A stretch of DNA of 51,683 nucleotides from an uncultured Alphaproteobacteria bacterium. GTDB lineage: Bacteria; Pseudomonadota; Alphaproteobacteria; Rhodobacterales; Rhodobacteraceae. Shown here in pieces: positions 42,573-51,683 of the stretch; position 1 is the first letter of the stretch, and every line of letters starts with the position of its first letter. The position numbers were made by a program, and so were the translations under genes. The stretch lies in the NCBI GenBank assembly GCA_902533625.1, contig CACAMI010000011.1, positions 1 through 51,683 of the forward strand, given 5' to 3'. The notes under the pieces were generated by a model, which saw only the letters and a program-made list of their open reading frames with translations, had not been told where the DNA came from and did no database searches.

Positions 42573-43090
42573 GTTTAGGTGGTGACGGCCCGAAGTCATT
42601 GGTTGAAGATACTGAGTTTTCAAAACAAATGTCTGATAAGGGTTATTTGCTTACATCTGCAGAAAGTGTGATTAACTGGGCTCGTACTGGTAGTTTGCAC
42701 TGGATGACATTTGGTTTGGCTTGTTGTGCGGTTGAAATGATGCATACTTCAATGCCTAGATATGATTTAGAGAGGTTTGGTACTGCTCCTAGGGCAAGCC
42801 CAAGGCAGTCTGACCTGATGATCGTTGCTGGAACGCTTACAAATAAAATGGCCCCTGCATTAAGGAAAGTATATGATCAAATGCCAGAGCCTAGGTATGT
42901 GATATCAATGGGCTCTTGTGCCAATGGGGGCGGCTATTATCACTATTCTTATTCAGTAGTTCGTGGCTGTGATAAAATAGTTCCTGTTGATATATATGTA
43001 CCTGGCTGTCCACCGACGGCAGAAGCTTTGCTTTATGGGATCCTACAGTTGCAGAGAAAAATCAGAAGAACAGGTACGATTGTTAGGTAG
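42563..43090 (+). CDS. nuoB: NADH-quinone oxidoreductase subunit B
   Basis: The subunit that holds iron-sulfur cluster N2, the last electron carrier before quinone. I use the GTG at 42563 (175 residues), seven bases after GGGAG; an ATG at 42542 is in frame but sits deeper in nuoA. Ligands Cys54-Cys55 ([10 protein letters not shown]), Cys119 (GSCANGGG) and Cys149 (PGCPPTAEA) are all present. It overlaps the end of nuoA by ten bases. Confidence 0.95.
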   Translation: MELSLGGDGPKSLVEDTEFSKQMSDKGYLLTSAESVINWARTGSLHWMTFGLACCAVEMMHTSMPRYDLERFGTAPRASPRQSDLMIVAGTLTNKMAPALRKVYDQMPEPRYVISMGSCANGGGYYHYSYSVVRGCDKIVPVDIYVPGCPPTAEALLYGILQLQRKIRRTGTIVR

Positions 43091-43097
43091 GACTTTA

Positions 43098-43739
43098 ATG
43101 GTAGAAAATAAGAAGAATCTTGGTGCGCAGAACGCTGAAACTCTTCAGTTATTAGAAGAGAACATTAGAAATGCATTCCAAGATTCAGATGTAAAAATTT
43201 TAGTGCGTAATGATGAATTAACAATTTATGTTGATAAAGAGTTTCTGTTAACTCTGATGGAACAGTTAAAAACACATCCTAATTTTTTATTTAGAACACT
43301 GATTGATGTTACTGCTATTGACTATCTCGGAGAGGAGCAGAGGTTTCAAGTTATATATAACTTACTTTCAATGCTTCATAATCAGAGAGTTAGAGTTAAA
43401 GTGTCTCTTAGTGAAGGGGGTGAAATTCCTTCAATCACCGATATATATGCTTCTTCAGATTGGTACGAAAGGGAAGTTTTTGATATGTATGGGATTAAAT
43501 TTTCAGGACATAGAGATCTTAGGAGAATTTTAACGGATTATGGTTTCAGGGGGCATCCTTTGCGAAAAGATTTTCCTTTAACAGGATATAATGAAGTACG
43601 TTATGATGAGGTGCGAAAGCGAGTTGTATATGAGCCAGTTTCTCTTCGGCAAGAATTTAGAAATCTTGATTTTTCTAGTCCGTGGGAAGGTGTTGACGAA
43701 TATGAGCCAAATATAAGTAATGAAAAGTCAGAAAAATGA
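43098..43739 (+). CDS. nuoC: NADH-quinone oxidoreductase subunit C
   Basis: A hydrophilic 30-kDa-type subunit of the connecting part of complex I. The frame is open upstream into nuoB, but the ATG at 43098 with TAGGA before it gives the normal size of 213 residues. The signature [15 protein letters not shown] and the C-terminal [13 protein letters not shown] are intact. It is not fused to nuoD, as is usual in alphaproteobacteria. It overlaps nuoD by four bases. Confidence 0.95.
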   Translation: MVENKKNLGAQNAETLQLLEENIRNAFQDSDVKILVRNDELTIYVDKEFLLTLMEQLKTHPNFLFRTLIDVTAIDYLGEEQRFQVIYNLLSMLHNQRVRVKVSLSEGGEIPSITDIYASSDWYEREVFDMYGIKFSGHRDLRRILTDYGFRGHPLRKDFPLTGYNEVRYDEVRKRVVYEPVSLRQEFRNLDFSSPWEGVDEYEPNISNEKSEK

Positions 43740-44932
43740 GCCAAATTCTTCCTAATGAAAAAAGTTTGAAAAACTTTAGTATTAATTTTGGGCCACAACA
43801 TCCTGCGGCTCACGGTGTGTTAAGAATGGTATTAGAATTAGATGGTGAAATTGTAGACAGGTGTGAGCCTCATATTGGATTACTCCATAGAGGCACAGAA
43901 AAATTAATGGAAACAAAGACATATGTTCAAAACTTACCTTATTTTGATAGGCTGGATTATGTTGCTCCTATGAACCAAGAACACGCATGGTGTTTGGCTA
44001 TTGAAAAACTTTCTTCAACAGAAATACCAAGAAGAGCATCGCTTATTAGGGTTTTGTTCTGTGAAATAGGTAGGATTTTAAACCATTTAATGAATGTGAC
44101 GACTCAGGCTATGGACGTGGGAGCTTGGACAGCACCTTTGTGGGGCTTTGAGGAAAGAGAAAAATTAATGATTTTTTACGAAAGAGCCTGTGGCGCGCGG
44201 CTTCATGCGGCTTATTTTAGGCCTGGAGGAGTTCATAAAGATTTACCGCTAGATTTATTAGATGATATCGAGAAGTGGGTCTTAGAGTTTCCAAAGGTGC
44301 TTGATGACATAAATCAGCTTTTGACAGATAATAGAATTTTTAAGCAGAGGAATATCGATATAGGAATAGTTTCTGAGGAAGAAGCTTTTGATTTAGGGTT
44401 TTCAGGAGTAATGGTCAGGGGATCAGGTCTTGCATGGGATTTGAGAAGATCTCAACCTTACGAGATATATAATGAGTTAGATTTTCGTATTCCAGTTGGC
44501 AAGAACGGAGATTGTTATGATAGATATCTCTGTCGAATGCTTGAAATGAGGGAAAGTGTTTCAATAATAAGACAGGTTTTATCTAAGATTCGAACTTGTG
44601 GTGATAAAAGTGTCTGCAATAGTGATTTAGGTCCTCCTAATCGTAAAGATATGAAGGTATCTATGGAGTCTCTTATTAATCATTTTAAAAAATATACTGA
44701 GGGATTTAAGGTGCCAAAAGGTGATATATATGCTGCAGTAGAAGCTCCAAAAGGGGAGTTTGGTGTATATTTGGTGTCAAATGGAGAAAACAAACCTTAT
44801 AGAGTAAAATTGAGGGCACCTGGTTTTCCACATCTGGCAGCTATGGATAAAATATGTAAAGGTCACCAATTAGCAGATGTAGCAGCTATTTTAGGTTCTT
44901 TAGACATTGTATTTGGGGAAATTGATCGCTAA
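43736..44932 (+). CDS. nuoD: NADH-quinone oxidoreductase subunit D
   Basis: The 49-kDa-type subunit that forms the quinone pocket together with NuoB. The 398 residues include the N-terminal [10 protein letters not shown] with the His that contacts quinone, [12 protein letters not shown], and the conserved closing [10 protein letters not shown]. Its ATG overlaps the nuoC stop (ATGA), and its stop overlaps the nuoE start (TAATG), so the three are translationally coupled. Confidence 0.96.
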   Translation: MSQILPNEKSLKNFSINFGPQHPAAHGVLRMVLELDGEIVDRCEPHIGLLHRGTEKLMETKTYVQNLPYFDRLDYVAPMNQEHAWCLAIEKLSSTEIPRRASLIRVLFCEIGRILNHLMNVTTQAMDVGAWTAPLWGFEEREKLMIFYERACGARLHAAYFRPGGVHKDLPLDLLDDIEKWVLEFPKVLDDINQLLTDNRIFKQRNIDIGIVSEEEAFDLGFSGVMVRGSGLAWDLRRSQPYEIYNELDFRIPVGKNGDCYDRYLCRMLEMRESVSIIRQVLSKIRTCGDKSVCNSDLGPPNRKDMKVSMESLINHFKKYTEGFKVPKGDIYAAVEAPKGEFGVYLVSNGENKPYRVKLRAPGFPHLAAMDKICKGHQLADVAAILGSLDIVFGEIDR

Positions 44933-45618
44933 TGCTTAGAAGAATACACCCCATTCAGCCAAACGGTTTCAAATTCAGTGCTACGAATATGAAGTGGGCG
45001 AAAGAAAAAATAAAAAAATATCCACCTGGGAGAAAGGCTTCGGCAGTAATACCAATCCTCTGGAAGGTGCAAGAGCAAGAAGGTTGGGTGAGTAGGCCTG
45101 CTATTGATTGCGTAGCTAAAATTTTAGAAATGGACCCCATAAGAGTGCTAGAGGTAGCTAGTTTTTATTTTATGTTTCACCTTAGTCCTATGGGGGATGT
45201 AGCACATATTCAGGTTTGCGGAACTACGTCATGTATGTTGTCTGGCTCTGAAGATTTAATAAAGGTGTGTAAAGAGGAGATTTCACAAGAACCTCATTCG
45301 CGTTCGAGCGATGGAAAGTTTAGCTGGGAAGAGGTTGAGTGTCTGGGTGCTTGCGCAAATGCACCTATTGTGCAGATAGGAAAGGACTATTTTGAAGATC
45401 TTTCGGAAAAGAAATTCAGGGGTCTAGTTAAATTGCTAAAAAGGGGTAAAATACCCGTTCCAGGAAGTCAGGTTGGAAGATTTTCGTGTGAGCCAGGTAA
45501 TGGTCAAAAATCACTGCAAGGCAAAAATAAGGAAAAAAATAACGCATCGGTACAGCTGGCATTAAGAGGCAAAGACACTGTATTCAAAAAAAATAAACTT
45601 AAATTTAATTCTGTTTAG
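44932..45618 (+). CDS. nuoE: NADH-quinone oxidoreductase subunit E
   Basis: The 24-kDa-type subunit of the NADH-oxidising module, with a [2Fe-2S] cluster bound by Cys96, Cys101, Cys137 and Cys141 (CGTTSC and CLGAC). At 228 residues it has a basic, low-complexity C-terminal tail of about 50 residues (after GKIPVPGSQVG); long tails on NuoE are common in alphaproteobacteria. Confidence 0.95.
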   Translation: MLRRIHPIQPNGFKFSATNMKWAKEKIKKYPPGRKASAVIPILWKVQEQEGWVSRPAIDCVAKILEMDPIRVLEVASFYFMFHLSPMGDVAHIQVCGTTSCMLSGSEDLIKVCKEEISQEPHSRSSDGKFSWEEVECLGACANAPIVQIGKDYFEDLSEKKFRGLVKLLKRGKIPVPGSQVGRFSCEPGNGQKSLQGKNKEKNNASVQLALRGKDTVFKKNKLKFNSV

Positions 45619-45634
45619 TTGTGGGTAGTTGAAT

Positions 45635-46930
45635 TTGTTAGACGATAAAGACAGAATTTTTACTAATTTGTATGGGAAACGTGACAGGTCCTTAAAAGGG
45701 GCTAAGGATAGGGGTTGCTGGCAAGGCACTAAAAACATTCTGAAAAAAGGCCAAAGTTGGATTGTTGAGGAGATCAAGGCTTCTGGTTTGAGAGGGCGAG
45801 GAGGGGCTGGCTTTCCAACTGGTCTGAAATGGTCTTTTATGCCTGAGGCAAAGGAGGAAAAGCCGTCTTACCTGGTAATTAATGCGGATGAGTCAGAGCC
45901 TGGGACATGCAAGGATAGGGAAATAATGCGGCATGACCCTCATCACCTGATTGAAGGTGCTCTATTTGCTGGCTTCGCTATGGGGGCCCATGTGACTTAT
46001 ATTTACATAAGAGGTGAGTATGTAAGAGAACGAGAGGCTCTCCAATGTGCTATAGATGAAGCTTATGATAGTGGGTTATTAGGAAAAAATGCTTGTAAAT
46101 CGGGTTGGGCATTTGATGTAATTCTTCATCATGGGGCTGGTGCTTATATTTGCGGTGAGGAAACTGCTTTATTGGAAAGTCTAGAAGGGAAAAAGGGGAT
46201 GCCTCGCATGAAGCCTCCTTTCCCAGCAGGTGCTGGTTTATATGGTTGTCCAACAACAGTAAACAATGTGGAAAGCATAGCAGTAGTTCCGACAATATTA
46301 CGGAGGGGAGCAGGTTGGTTTTCTAGTATTGGAAGGCCCAACAATGTAGGAACAAAGGTTTTTGCAATATCTGGACATGTAAATTACCCTTGCGTAGTTG
46401 AGGAAGCTATGTCAATTCCGCTCAAGGAGTTAATTGAAAAGCATTGTGGTGGTGTCAGGGGAGGTTGGAAAAATCTTAAAGCGATAATTCCTGGTGGAGC
46501 TTCAGTGCCTCTTTTACCATCTTCTTTATGTGACAATGCAATAATGGATTTTGATTGGCTAAAAGATAATCAATCGGGATTAGGTACAGCTGCGGTGATT
46601 GTTATGGACAATTCCGCAGATGTAATTAAAGCAATATGGAGACTATCAAAATTCTACAAGCACGAGAGCTGTGGGCAGTGTACTCCTTGCCGCGAAGGTA
46701 CAGGTTGGATGATGCGGGTAATGGAGCGCTTGGTTAAAGGTGAAGCAAGGATTGAAGAAATCGATATGCTTCATAAGGTTAGTAAACAGGTTGAAGGACA
46801 TACAATCTGTGCACTTGGTGACGCTGCTGCTTGGCCTATACAAGGCCTTATTAGGCATTTTAGGAGTGAACTGGAACAGCGTATTGCCGAAAGAAATAAA
46901 GTTGAAATTAAATATGTTGCCGCTGAATAA
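45635..46930 (+). CDS. nuoF: NADH-quinone oxidoreductase subunit F
   Basis: The 51-kDa-type subunit that binds NADH and FMN. I start at the TTG at 45635 (431 residues), since [14 protein letters not shown] is the usual N-terminus; a TTG two codons earlier is possible. [10 protein letters not shown] at 54-63 and the following glycine-rich loops bind NADH and FMN. The [4Fe-4S] cluster N3 ligands are Cys346, Cys349 and Cys352 (CGQCTPC) and Cys392. Confidence 0.95.
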   Translation: MLDDKDRIFTNLYGKRDRSLKGAKDRGCWQGTKNILKKGQSWIVEEIKASGLRGRGGAGFPTGLKWSFMPEAKEEKPSYLVINADESEPGTCKDREIMRHDPHHLIEGALFAGFAMGAHVTYIYIRGEYVREREALQCAIDEAYDSGLLGKNACKSGWAFDVILHHGAGAYICGEETALLESLEGKKGMPRMKPPFPAGAGLYGCPTTVNNVESIAVVPTILRRGAGWFSSIGRPNNVGTKVFAISGHVNYPCVVEEAMSIPLKELIEKHCGGVRGGWKNLKAIIPGGASVPLLPSSLCDNAIMDFDWLKDNQSGLGTAAVIVMDNSADVIKAIWRLSKFYKHESCGQCTPCREGTGWMMRVMERLVKGEARIEEIDMLHKVSKQVEGHTICALGDAAAWPIQGLIRHFRSELEQRIAERNKVEIKYVAAE

Positions 46931-46948
46931 ATATTTATAGGATTAAGT

Positions 46949-48979
46949 TTGGAAGATCTAAAAAAAATTCTGATTAATGGAAATGAGGTTGAGGTTGAGT
47001 CATCTTTAACAATTCTTCAAGCGTGTGAGCAGCATGGAATTGAGATACCAAGATTTTGTTATCATGAAAGACTTTCAATTGCAGGAAATTGCAGAATGTG
47101 TCTAGTGGAAGTCGTTGGTGGTCCTCCCAAGCCAGCTGCGTCATGTGCCTTACAGGTTAAGGATCTTAGGCCTGGAAGAAATGGAGAAATGCCTGAGGTA
47201 AAAACAAATTCCAAGATGGTAAGACAGGCTAGAGAAGGAGTAATGGAGTTTCTTTTAATTAACCATCCACTCGATTGCCCAATTTGTGACCAAGGAGGTG
47301 AGTGTGATCTGCAAGATCAAGCTATGGCTTACGGGTTAGATTTTTCAAGATACCAGGAAAGTAAGAGGTCTGTTGAAGATATAAACTTGGGTCCATTGGT
47401 AAAAACGAGTATGACCAGATGTATTTCTTGCACAAGATGTGTCCGGTTTATGACTGAGGTAGCAGGGGTTAGTGAGTTGGGTCAGACTGGAAGAGGAGAA
47501 GATAGTGAAATAATCAGCTACCTTGGGGCAAGCTTGTCTTCTGAGTTGCAAGGAAACCTAATTGATTTGTGTCCAGTGGGAGCACTAACGTCAAAACCAT
47601 ATGCATTTACCGCTAGACCCTGGGAGCTTGATAAGACTGAAACAATTGATGTAATGGACTCTCTAGGCTCAAATATACGAATTGACTCAAAGGGTAGTAG
47701 AATCATGAGGATAACGCCTATAAACAATGATGAAATTAATGAGGAGTGGATTTCTGATAAGACTAGGTTTATATGGGATGGCTTGAGCCGTCAAAGATTG
47801 GATTCTCCTTACATTAGGGTCAAGGGAAAATTGATTAAATGCTCTTGGAATGATGCTTTCTGCACGATCAAGGAGGCTCTAAAGGGAAAAAAAATTGGAG
47901 CAATATGTGGTGAGTTGCAGCCAATAGAAAGTATTTTTGCACTTAGGAATCTAGTGGGATCTTTAGGTGGAAAAACGGAATGTAGGATAGATGGGGCTCT
48001 TTTCTGGAATAAAAATAGATGTGACTATGTAGGAAATGGCTCTTTTGCAGATATTGATAAATGTCGAACTATAACTATAATTGGATGTGATCCTAATTTT
48101 CAGTCACCGGTACTTAATTCAAGAGTAAGACGAGCATGGCTTAGAGGTGCAGAAATAAATTATTTTGGTGATAAGTGCGAATTGTCATTTGAAACCATTT
48201 GCAATGAAAGTAGTTTAGAAAAACTTAATAAGTTTCTGATAAAAAAAGATAAAGTGATTAATGATGGTGATCATCTGATAATCTTAGGTCGTGAAAATAT
48301 TAGTGGAGAAAGTGGTAAAATACTTTTGGAAAAGGTTAAAAATTTTTGTATAAATAAAAATTCCAAGTTCATTATAATTCATTCTGGAGCAAACAGTGTA
48401 GGTGCTATTGATGTGGGTTTCACATCTGATGTTGGTTGCCAGAAATTACTTGAGTCAAGTGATGTCATCTTTAACCTGGGTTTTGACGAAATGGAACTTC
48501 CAAAGAAGGATAAGTTATTGATTTATCAAGGAAGTCATGGTGATGTTGGTGCCGCAAATGCAGATGTAATATTGCCCGGCGCTGCATACACCGAAGAATC
48601 GGGAATTTTTGTTAATTCTGAAGGCCGTCCTCAAATGTCTAATCGAGTAATTTTTCCACCTGGAGATGCTAAAGAAAATTGGGCAATTATTAGAGCCCTG
48701 TCATCAGAACTGGGAATAGATTTAAATTTTAATAACCTGGTAGATTTAAGAAATGAAATTTATAAAGAGTATGGGTTTTTGAGTGAGACAAATAATCTAC
48801 AGGAAAACCAAATAAAAAGTGACTTAGATATTTCTAAGTTTCAATTAAAAGGTGAGATAAAGGCAGTTGTCACTAAATCATACTTTTTTACTAATCCAAT
48901 TGCTAGAGCTAGCGAGACTATGGCTGAGTTGGATAAACTCAAATCTACTAAGCAAAAAAAGAACGTTATATCGGTTTAA
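46949..48979 (+). CDS. nuoG: NADH-quinone oxidoreductase subunit G
   Basis: The large iron-sulfur subunit of complex I. In 676 residues: [2Fe-2S] ligands Cys37, Cys48, Cys51 and Cys66; the His-ligated [4Fe-4S] site His106, Cys110, Cys113, Cys119; and a second [4Fe-4S] site Cys158, Cys161, Cys164, Cys208. The remaining two thirds is a molybdopterin-oxidoreductase-like domain that carries no cofactor in this family. It starts with TTG after AGGA. The extra N7 cluster is not seen. Confidence 0.95.
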   Translation: MEDLKKILINGNEVEVESSLTILQACEQHGIEIPRFCYHERLSIAGNCRMCLVEVVGGPPKPAASCALQVKDLRPGRNGEMPEVKTNSKMVRQAREGVMEFLLINHPLDCPICDQGGECDLQDQAMAYGLDFSRYQESKRSVEDINLGPLVKTSMTRCISCTRCVRFMTEVAGVSELGQTGRGEDSEIISYLGASLSSELQGNLIDLCPVGALTSKPYAFTARPWELDKTETIDVMDSLGSNIRIDSKGSRIMRITPINNDEINEEWISDKTRFIWDGLSRQRLDSPYIRVKGKLIKCSWNDAFCTIKEALKGKKIGAICGELQPIESIFALRNLVGSLGGKTECRIDGALFWNKNRCDYVGNGSFADIDKCRTITIIGCDPNFQSPVLNSRVRRAWLRGAEINYFGDKCELSFETICNESSLEKLNKFLIKKDKVINDGDHLIILGRENISGESGKILLEKVKNFCINKNSKFIIIHSGANSVGAIDVGFTSDVGCQKLLESSDVIFNLGFDEMELPKKDKLLIYQGSHGDVGAANADVILPGAAYTEESGIFVNSEGRPQMSNRVIFPPGDAKENWAIIRALSSELGIDLNFNNLVDLRNEIYKEYGFLSETNNLQENQIKSDLDISKFQLKGEIKAVVTKSYFFTNPIARASETMAELDKLKSTKQKKNVISV

Positions 48980-48982
48980 ATA

Positions 48983-50011
48983 ATGGGAATTTCATCAGAA
49001 ACACTAATCTTATTAGCAACTTTTTCCCTAAAGGCCCTTTTTGTGATTATACCATTGTTCCTGTCCATGGCTTTTTTATTGTATTTTGATAGAAAAATTT
49101 GGGCGGCTGTTCAATTGAGAAGGGGCCCTAATGTAGTAGGTGCTTTTGGACTTCTCCAATCCTTTGCTGATTTCTTTAAGCTGGTGCTGAAAGAAATTGT
49201 GATTCCTGCTGGTTCCGATCGAATTATTTTTATACTGGCTCCCCTAATTACTTTTGTTTTAGGGGTGGTGGCGTGGGCAGTAATTCCATTTGATTATGGA
49301 TGGGTCCTGTCGGATATAAACGTTGGCATTTTGTATATTTTTGCCATTTCCTCCTTGGAGGTGTATGGAGTAATAATGGGGGGTTGGGCCTCTAACTCAA
49401 AATATGCATTTTTAGGAGCCTTACGCTCTGCCGCTCAAATGATTTCTTACGAAGTTTCAATCGGGCTAATTATTATAGGAGTACTGCTTTCAACTGGTTC
49501 ATTAAATCTAACATCTATTGTTGAGGCTCAAAAGGGAGATTTTGGTATTTTTCATTGGTATTTTCTTCCTCATTTTCCAATGTTTATTTTATTTTTGGTT
49601 TCGGCGTTAGCTGAAACAAACCGCCCACCCTTTGATCTTCCAGAGGCCGAACCGGAACTTGTTGCTGGGTTCCAAGTGGAATATTCCTCCACGCCTTTCC
49701 TGTTGTTTATGATAGGTGAATTGATGGCAGTTGTTTTAATGTGTGCCTTAGGTGCTTTGCTTTTTCTAGGGGGATGGCTTTCTCCCATTCCTTGGATTCC
49801 AGATGGGTTTCTTTGGATGGTTTTCAAAATGTTACTTATATTCTTTCTTTTTTCTATGACTAAAGCTGTGGTTCCAAGATACAGGTATGATCAGCTTATG
49901 CGAATTGGTTGGAAAGTTTTCCTTCCTGCATCATTATTTTGGGTTGTATTAGTTGCCACTTTCATTCAAATAGGCATACCAGGATATTCCAGGTGGGAGG
50001 TGCTGCTTTAG
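48983..50011 (+). CDS. nuoH: NADH-quinone oxidoreductase subunit H
   Basis: A membrane subunit of complex I, eight helices in 342 residues, forming the quinone entry channel. Conserved parts are [39 protein letters not shown] (first part of the E-rich loop) and [13 protein letters not shown]. It starts three bases after the nuoG stop and is followed after one base by nuoI. Confidence 0.96.
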   Translation: MGISSETLILLATFSLKALFVIIPLFLSMAFLLYFDRKIWAAVQLRRGPNVVGAFGLLQSFADFFKLVLKEIVIPAGSDRIIFILAPLITFVLGVVAWAVIPFDYGWVLSDINVGILYIFAISSLEVYGVIMGGWASNSKYAFLGALRSAAQMISYEVSIGLIIIGVLLSTGSLNLTSIVEAQKGDFGIFHWYFLPHFPMFILFLVSALAETNRPPFDLPEAEPELVAGFQVEYSSTPFLLFMIGELMAVVLMCALGALLFLGGWLSPIPWIPDGFLWMVFKMLLIFFLFSMTKAVVPRYRYDQLMRIGWKVFLPASLFWVVLVATFIQIGIPGYSRWEVLL

Positions 50012-50012
50012 G

Positions 50013-50507
50013 ATGAAAAATTTTTCAGTACGACAGTTTTTTAAATATTTCTTTATGATGGATTTTGTTAGTGGCCTTAAAATTGGATTAAGATATTTCC
50101 TTAAACCTAAAGTAACACTAAATTATCCCCATGAAAAAGGTGTTTTGAGCCCTCGATTTAGAGGAGAGCACGCGTTAAGACGTTATCCTAATGGTGAAGA
50201 ACGATGCATAGCTTGTAAACTTTGTGAGGCAATCTGCCCTGCCCAAGCAATTTCTATTGATGCTGAAGAAAGAGAGGATGGATCAAGAAGAACAACTCGT
50301 TATGATATAGATATGACTAAATGTATCTATTGTGGATTTTGCCAAGAAGCGTGTCCCGTAGACGCAATTGTTGAAGGGCCAAATTTTGAATTTGCAACCG
50401 AGACTCGTGGTGAACTTTTTTACGATAAGAAAAAACTTTTAGAGAATGGTGATCGCTGGGAACAGCAGATTGCTAGAAATATTGAATCTGACTCTCGATT
50501 TAGATAA
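50013..50507 (+). CDS. nuoI: NADH-quinone oxidoreductase subunit I
   Basis: The ferredoxin-like 23-kDa-type subunit, which passes electrons to N2 through two [4Fe-4S] clusters. Ligands are Cys65, Cys68, Cys71, Cys75 ([12 protein letters not shown]) and Cys104, Cys107, Cys110, Cys114 ([12 protein letters not shown]). Its 164 residues are the usual alphaproteobacterial length, with an amphipathic N-terminal helix for membrane contact. Confidence 0.96.
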   Translation: MKNFSVRQFFKYFFMMDFVSGLKIGLRYFLKPKVTLNYPHEKGVLSPRFRGEHALRRYPNGEERCIACKLCEAICPAQAISIDAEEREDGSRRTTRYDIDMTKCIYCGFCQEACPVDAIVEGPNFEFATETRGELFYDKKKLLENGDRWEQQIARNIESDSRFR

Positions 50508-50523
50508 TTATTTGGAATTTAGA

Positions 50524-51132
50524 ATGAACCCTTCTGACTTTGTTTTTTTTGTATTTTCTTTTGTAACAATTGCATCTGCTGTGTGCGTTATCTTTGCGTC
50601 CAGTTCTGTACATTCTGTACTTTGGTTAATACTATCCTTTATATCTGCAGCTGGTTTATTCATTTTATTAAATGCTGAATTTTTGGCAATGTTGCTAGTG
50701 GTTGTATACGTCGGAGCAGTGGCTGTATTATTTTTATTTGTGGTAATGATGCTTAATGCCGACCCAAAAAAAACGAAAACGAAATTTTCAAATTTTGTTC
50801 CAGTTGGCATTTTAACCGCTTTGGTAATTTTTCTTGAACTCGGAGTTGTTTTTGGAGGTTGGAAGTTTTCTGAAGAATTATACATTAATTCTGTGCCTTC
50901 GAATTTTATTATTGATGATAACACCTCTGCATTAGGCAATATACTTTATACTAATTATTTTTTGTCATTCCAAATTGCTGGAATAATTCTCCTTGTAGCT
51001 ATGATAGGAGCTATAATTTTAACTCTTTCAAAAAGAGACGGGGTGAAAAGGCAAGATGTTTTAGATCAAATTTATCGAGACCCAAATAAGAGTGTAATTC
51101 TAAAGGATGTTAAACCAGGGCAAGGATTATGA
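50524..51132 (+). CDS. nuoJ: NADH-quinone oxidoreductase subunit J
   Basis: A membrane subunit with five helices. The ATG at 50524 (202 residues) is preferred; the frame is open upstream inside nuoI but without a sensible N-terminus. The conserved helix 3 stretch [20 protein letters not shown] is present. The end overlaps nuoK by four bases. Confidence 0.94.
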   Translation: MNPSDFVFFVFSFVTIASAVCVIFASSSVHSVLWLILSFISAAGLFILLNAEFLAMLLVVVYVGAVAVLFLFVVMMLNADPKKTKTKFSNFVPVGILTALVIFLELGVVFGGWKFSEELYINSVPSNFIIDDNTSALGNILYTNYFLSFQIAGIILLVAMIGAIILTLSKRDGVKRQDVLDQIYRDPNKSVILKDVKPGQGL

Positions 51133-51434
51133 TTCGTCTAGGTCATTATCTTACTGTAGCTTCCATACTTTTTGTTATTGGAATATTTGGCATTTTTCTT
51201 AATAGACGGAATGTAATTATTGTTCTTATGTCAATTGAAATCATGCTTTTGTCGATTAATTTAAATATGGTGGCCTTTTCCTACTTTTTGGGTGATCTAA
51301 AGGGGCAAATTTTTTCTATGTTTATTTTGACGGTAGCTGCTGCTGAGGCTGCCATTGGGCTTGCAATTCTTGTTTGTTATTTTAGAAATAAGGGTTCAAT
51401 TAGCATTGAATCCGTCAACACTATGAAGGGATAG
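51129..51434 (+). CDS. nuoK: NADH-quinone oxidoreductase subunit K
   Basis: A small antiporter-related membrane subunit, three helices in 101 residues. The two conserved membrane glutamates are in [12 protein letters not shown] and [11 protein letters not shown]. Its ATG overlaps the nuoJ stop. Confidence 0.96.
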   Translation: MIRLGHYLTVASILFVIGIFGIFLNRRNVIIVLMSIEIMLLSINLNMVAFSYFLGDLKGQIFSMFILTVAAAEAAIGLAILVCYFRNKGSISIESVNTMKG

Positions 51435-51437
51435 CTT

Positions 51438-51683
51438 TTGCTACTGCAAAGTATACTTTTCTTACCTTTGCTGGGGGCTCTGGTAGCAGGTTTTTTACAT
51501 AGGTTTTTAGGTGAAAAATTTGTTACGCTCTTTGCAACTTTTCTTCTCGTCATATCTTGCACACTTTCATGGGTAATATTTTTTACTTATCCTGAAGGAA
51601 CAATAGTTAAAGTTCTTTTGTCTGATTGGATAAAATCTGCAGACCTAGAAATATCTTGGATGTTAAGATTTGACAAGCTCAAC
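51438..51683 (+). CDS. nuoL: NADH-quinone oxidoreductase subunit L (partial, 5' end only)
   Basis: The first 82 residues of the large antiporter-like proton-pumping subunit, running off the right edge. It begins with TTG at 51438, three bases after the nuoK stop. The N-terminus LLQSILFLPLLGALVAGFLH is a typical first helix of NuoL, followed by a second helix and the loop ending EISWMLRFDKLN that precedes helix 3 in the family. No stop before the window end. Confidence 0.9.
   Translation, partial: MLLQSILFLPLLGALVAGFLHRFLGEKFVTLFATFLLVISCTLSWVIFFTYPEGTIVKVLLSDWIKSADLEISWMLRFDKLN

Noticed and set aside
1-51683. Mobile element, CRISPR array or tRNA-flanked island
   Set aside because: No transposase, integrase, regularly spaced repeats or tRNA-like sequence was seen. 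The eut-like region has similar base composition to its flanks by eye.

Overview
The window looks like the chromosome of an AT-rich, probably pelagic marine alphaproteobacterium. Three things suggest this: an uninterrupted nuoA-to-nuoL order with separate nuoC and nuoD, an alphaproteobacterial-type phosphatidylcholine synthase (pcs), and a large set of genes related to ectoine and hydroxyectoine catabolism. The taxonomic call is inference; no rRNA or other marker gene is present. Genes are packed tightly and no gap without a gene exceeds 300 bases. I see no tRNA, rRNA, CRISPR array, transposase or prophage.

Layout. 1-975 is the 5' part of a Bcr/CflA-type MFS transporter that runs off the left edge. 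1203-6621 (minus strand) is a peptide-type (Dpp/Opp) ABC uptake system: a Tat-exported binding protein, two permeases and a fused double ATPase, with a terminator-like hairpin behind the binding-protein gene. 6877-16181 (minus strand) reads as one long operon: GntR/FCD regulator, DMGDH-like FAD/GcvT oxidoreductase, EutB-like lyase, EutA, PhyH dioxygenase, EutB, EutC and a class III aminotransferase. Short operons on both strands fill 16400-28674: M20 deacetylase with DoeA; EutA with PhyH; DUF1989; PhyH with a small GatC-like protein, an amidase and an M24 protein; a second DoeA with an enolase-superfamily protein; and a third EutA. 28792-33409 (plus strand) holds an EamA permease, an aldo/keto reductase, an Old Yellow Enzyme-type reductase and a Tat-exported amine oxidase. 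33399-42076 is mixed: PrsW protease, an orphan fused ABC ATPase, extensin-like protein, aldehyde dehydrogenase, unknown lipoprotein, class V aminotransferase, pcs and an amidohydrolase. 42207-51683 is the complex I operon nuoABCDEFGHIJKL, cut off inside nuoL, behind a good sigma70-type promoter.

How the genes work together. The most striking part is roughly 1.2-28.7 kb. It contains three EutA-like proteins, three DoeA/EutD-like M24 proteins (all lacking the usual M24 metal ligands, as expected for ectoine hydrolase), two EutB-like lyases, one EutC and three Fe/2OG dioxygenases. The usual companions are missing: DoeB/EutE deacetylase, EhuABCD/UehABC transporters, and the AsnC-type (DoeX) and MocR-type (EnuR) regulators. 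An M20 deacetylase, a peptide-type ABC importer and a GntR/FCD regulator occupy those roles. The DMGDH-like, DUF1989 and amidase genes suggest that the substrates go beyond ectoine and hydroxyectoine, perhaps to N-methylated or amidine/ureido relatives. A 14-bp motif centred on TGTATACA is identical upstream of the GntR operon and upstream of the PhyH/amidase/M24 operon, with a weaker copy before the deacetylase/doeA operon, so these units may form one regulon.
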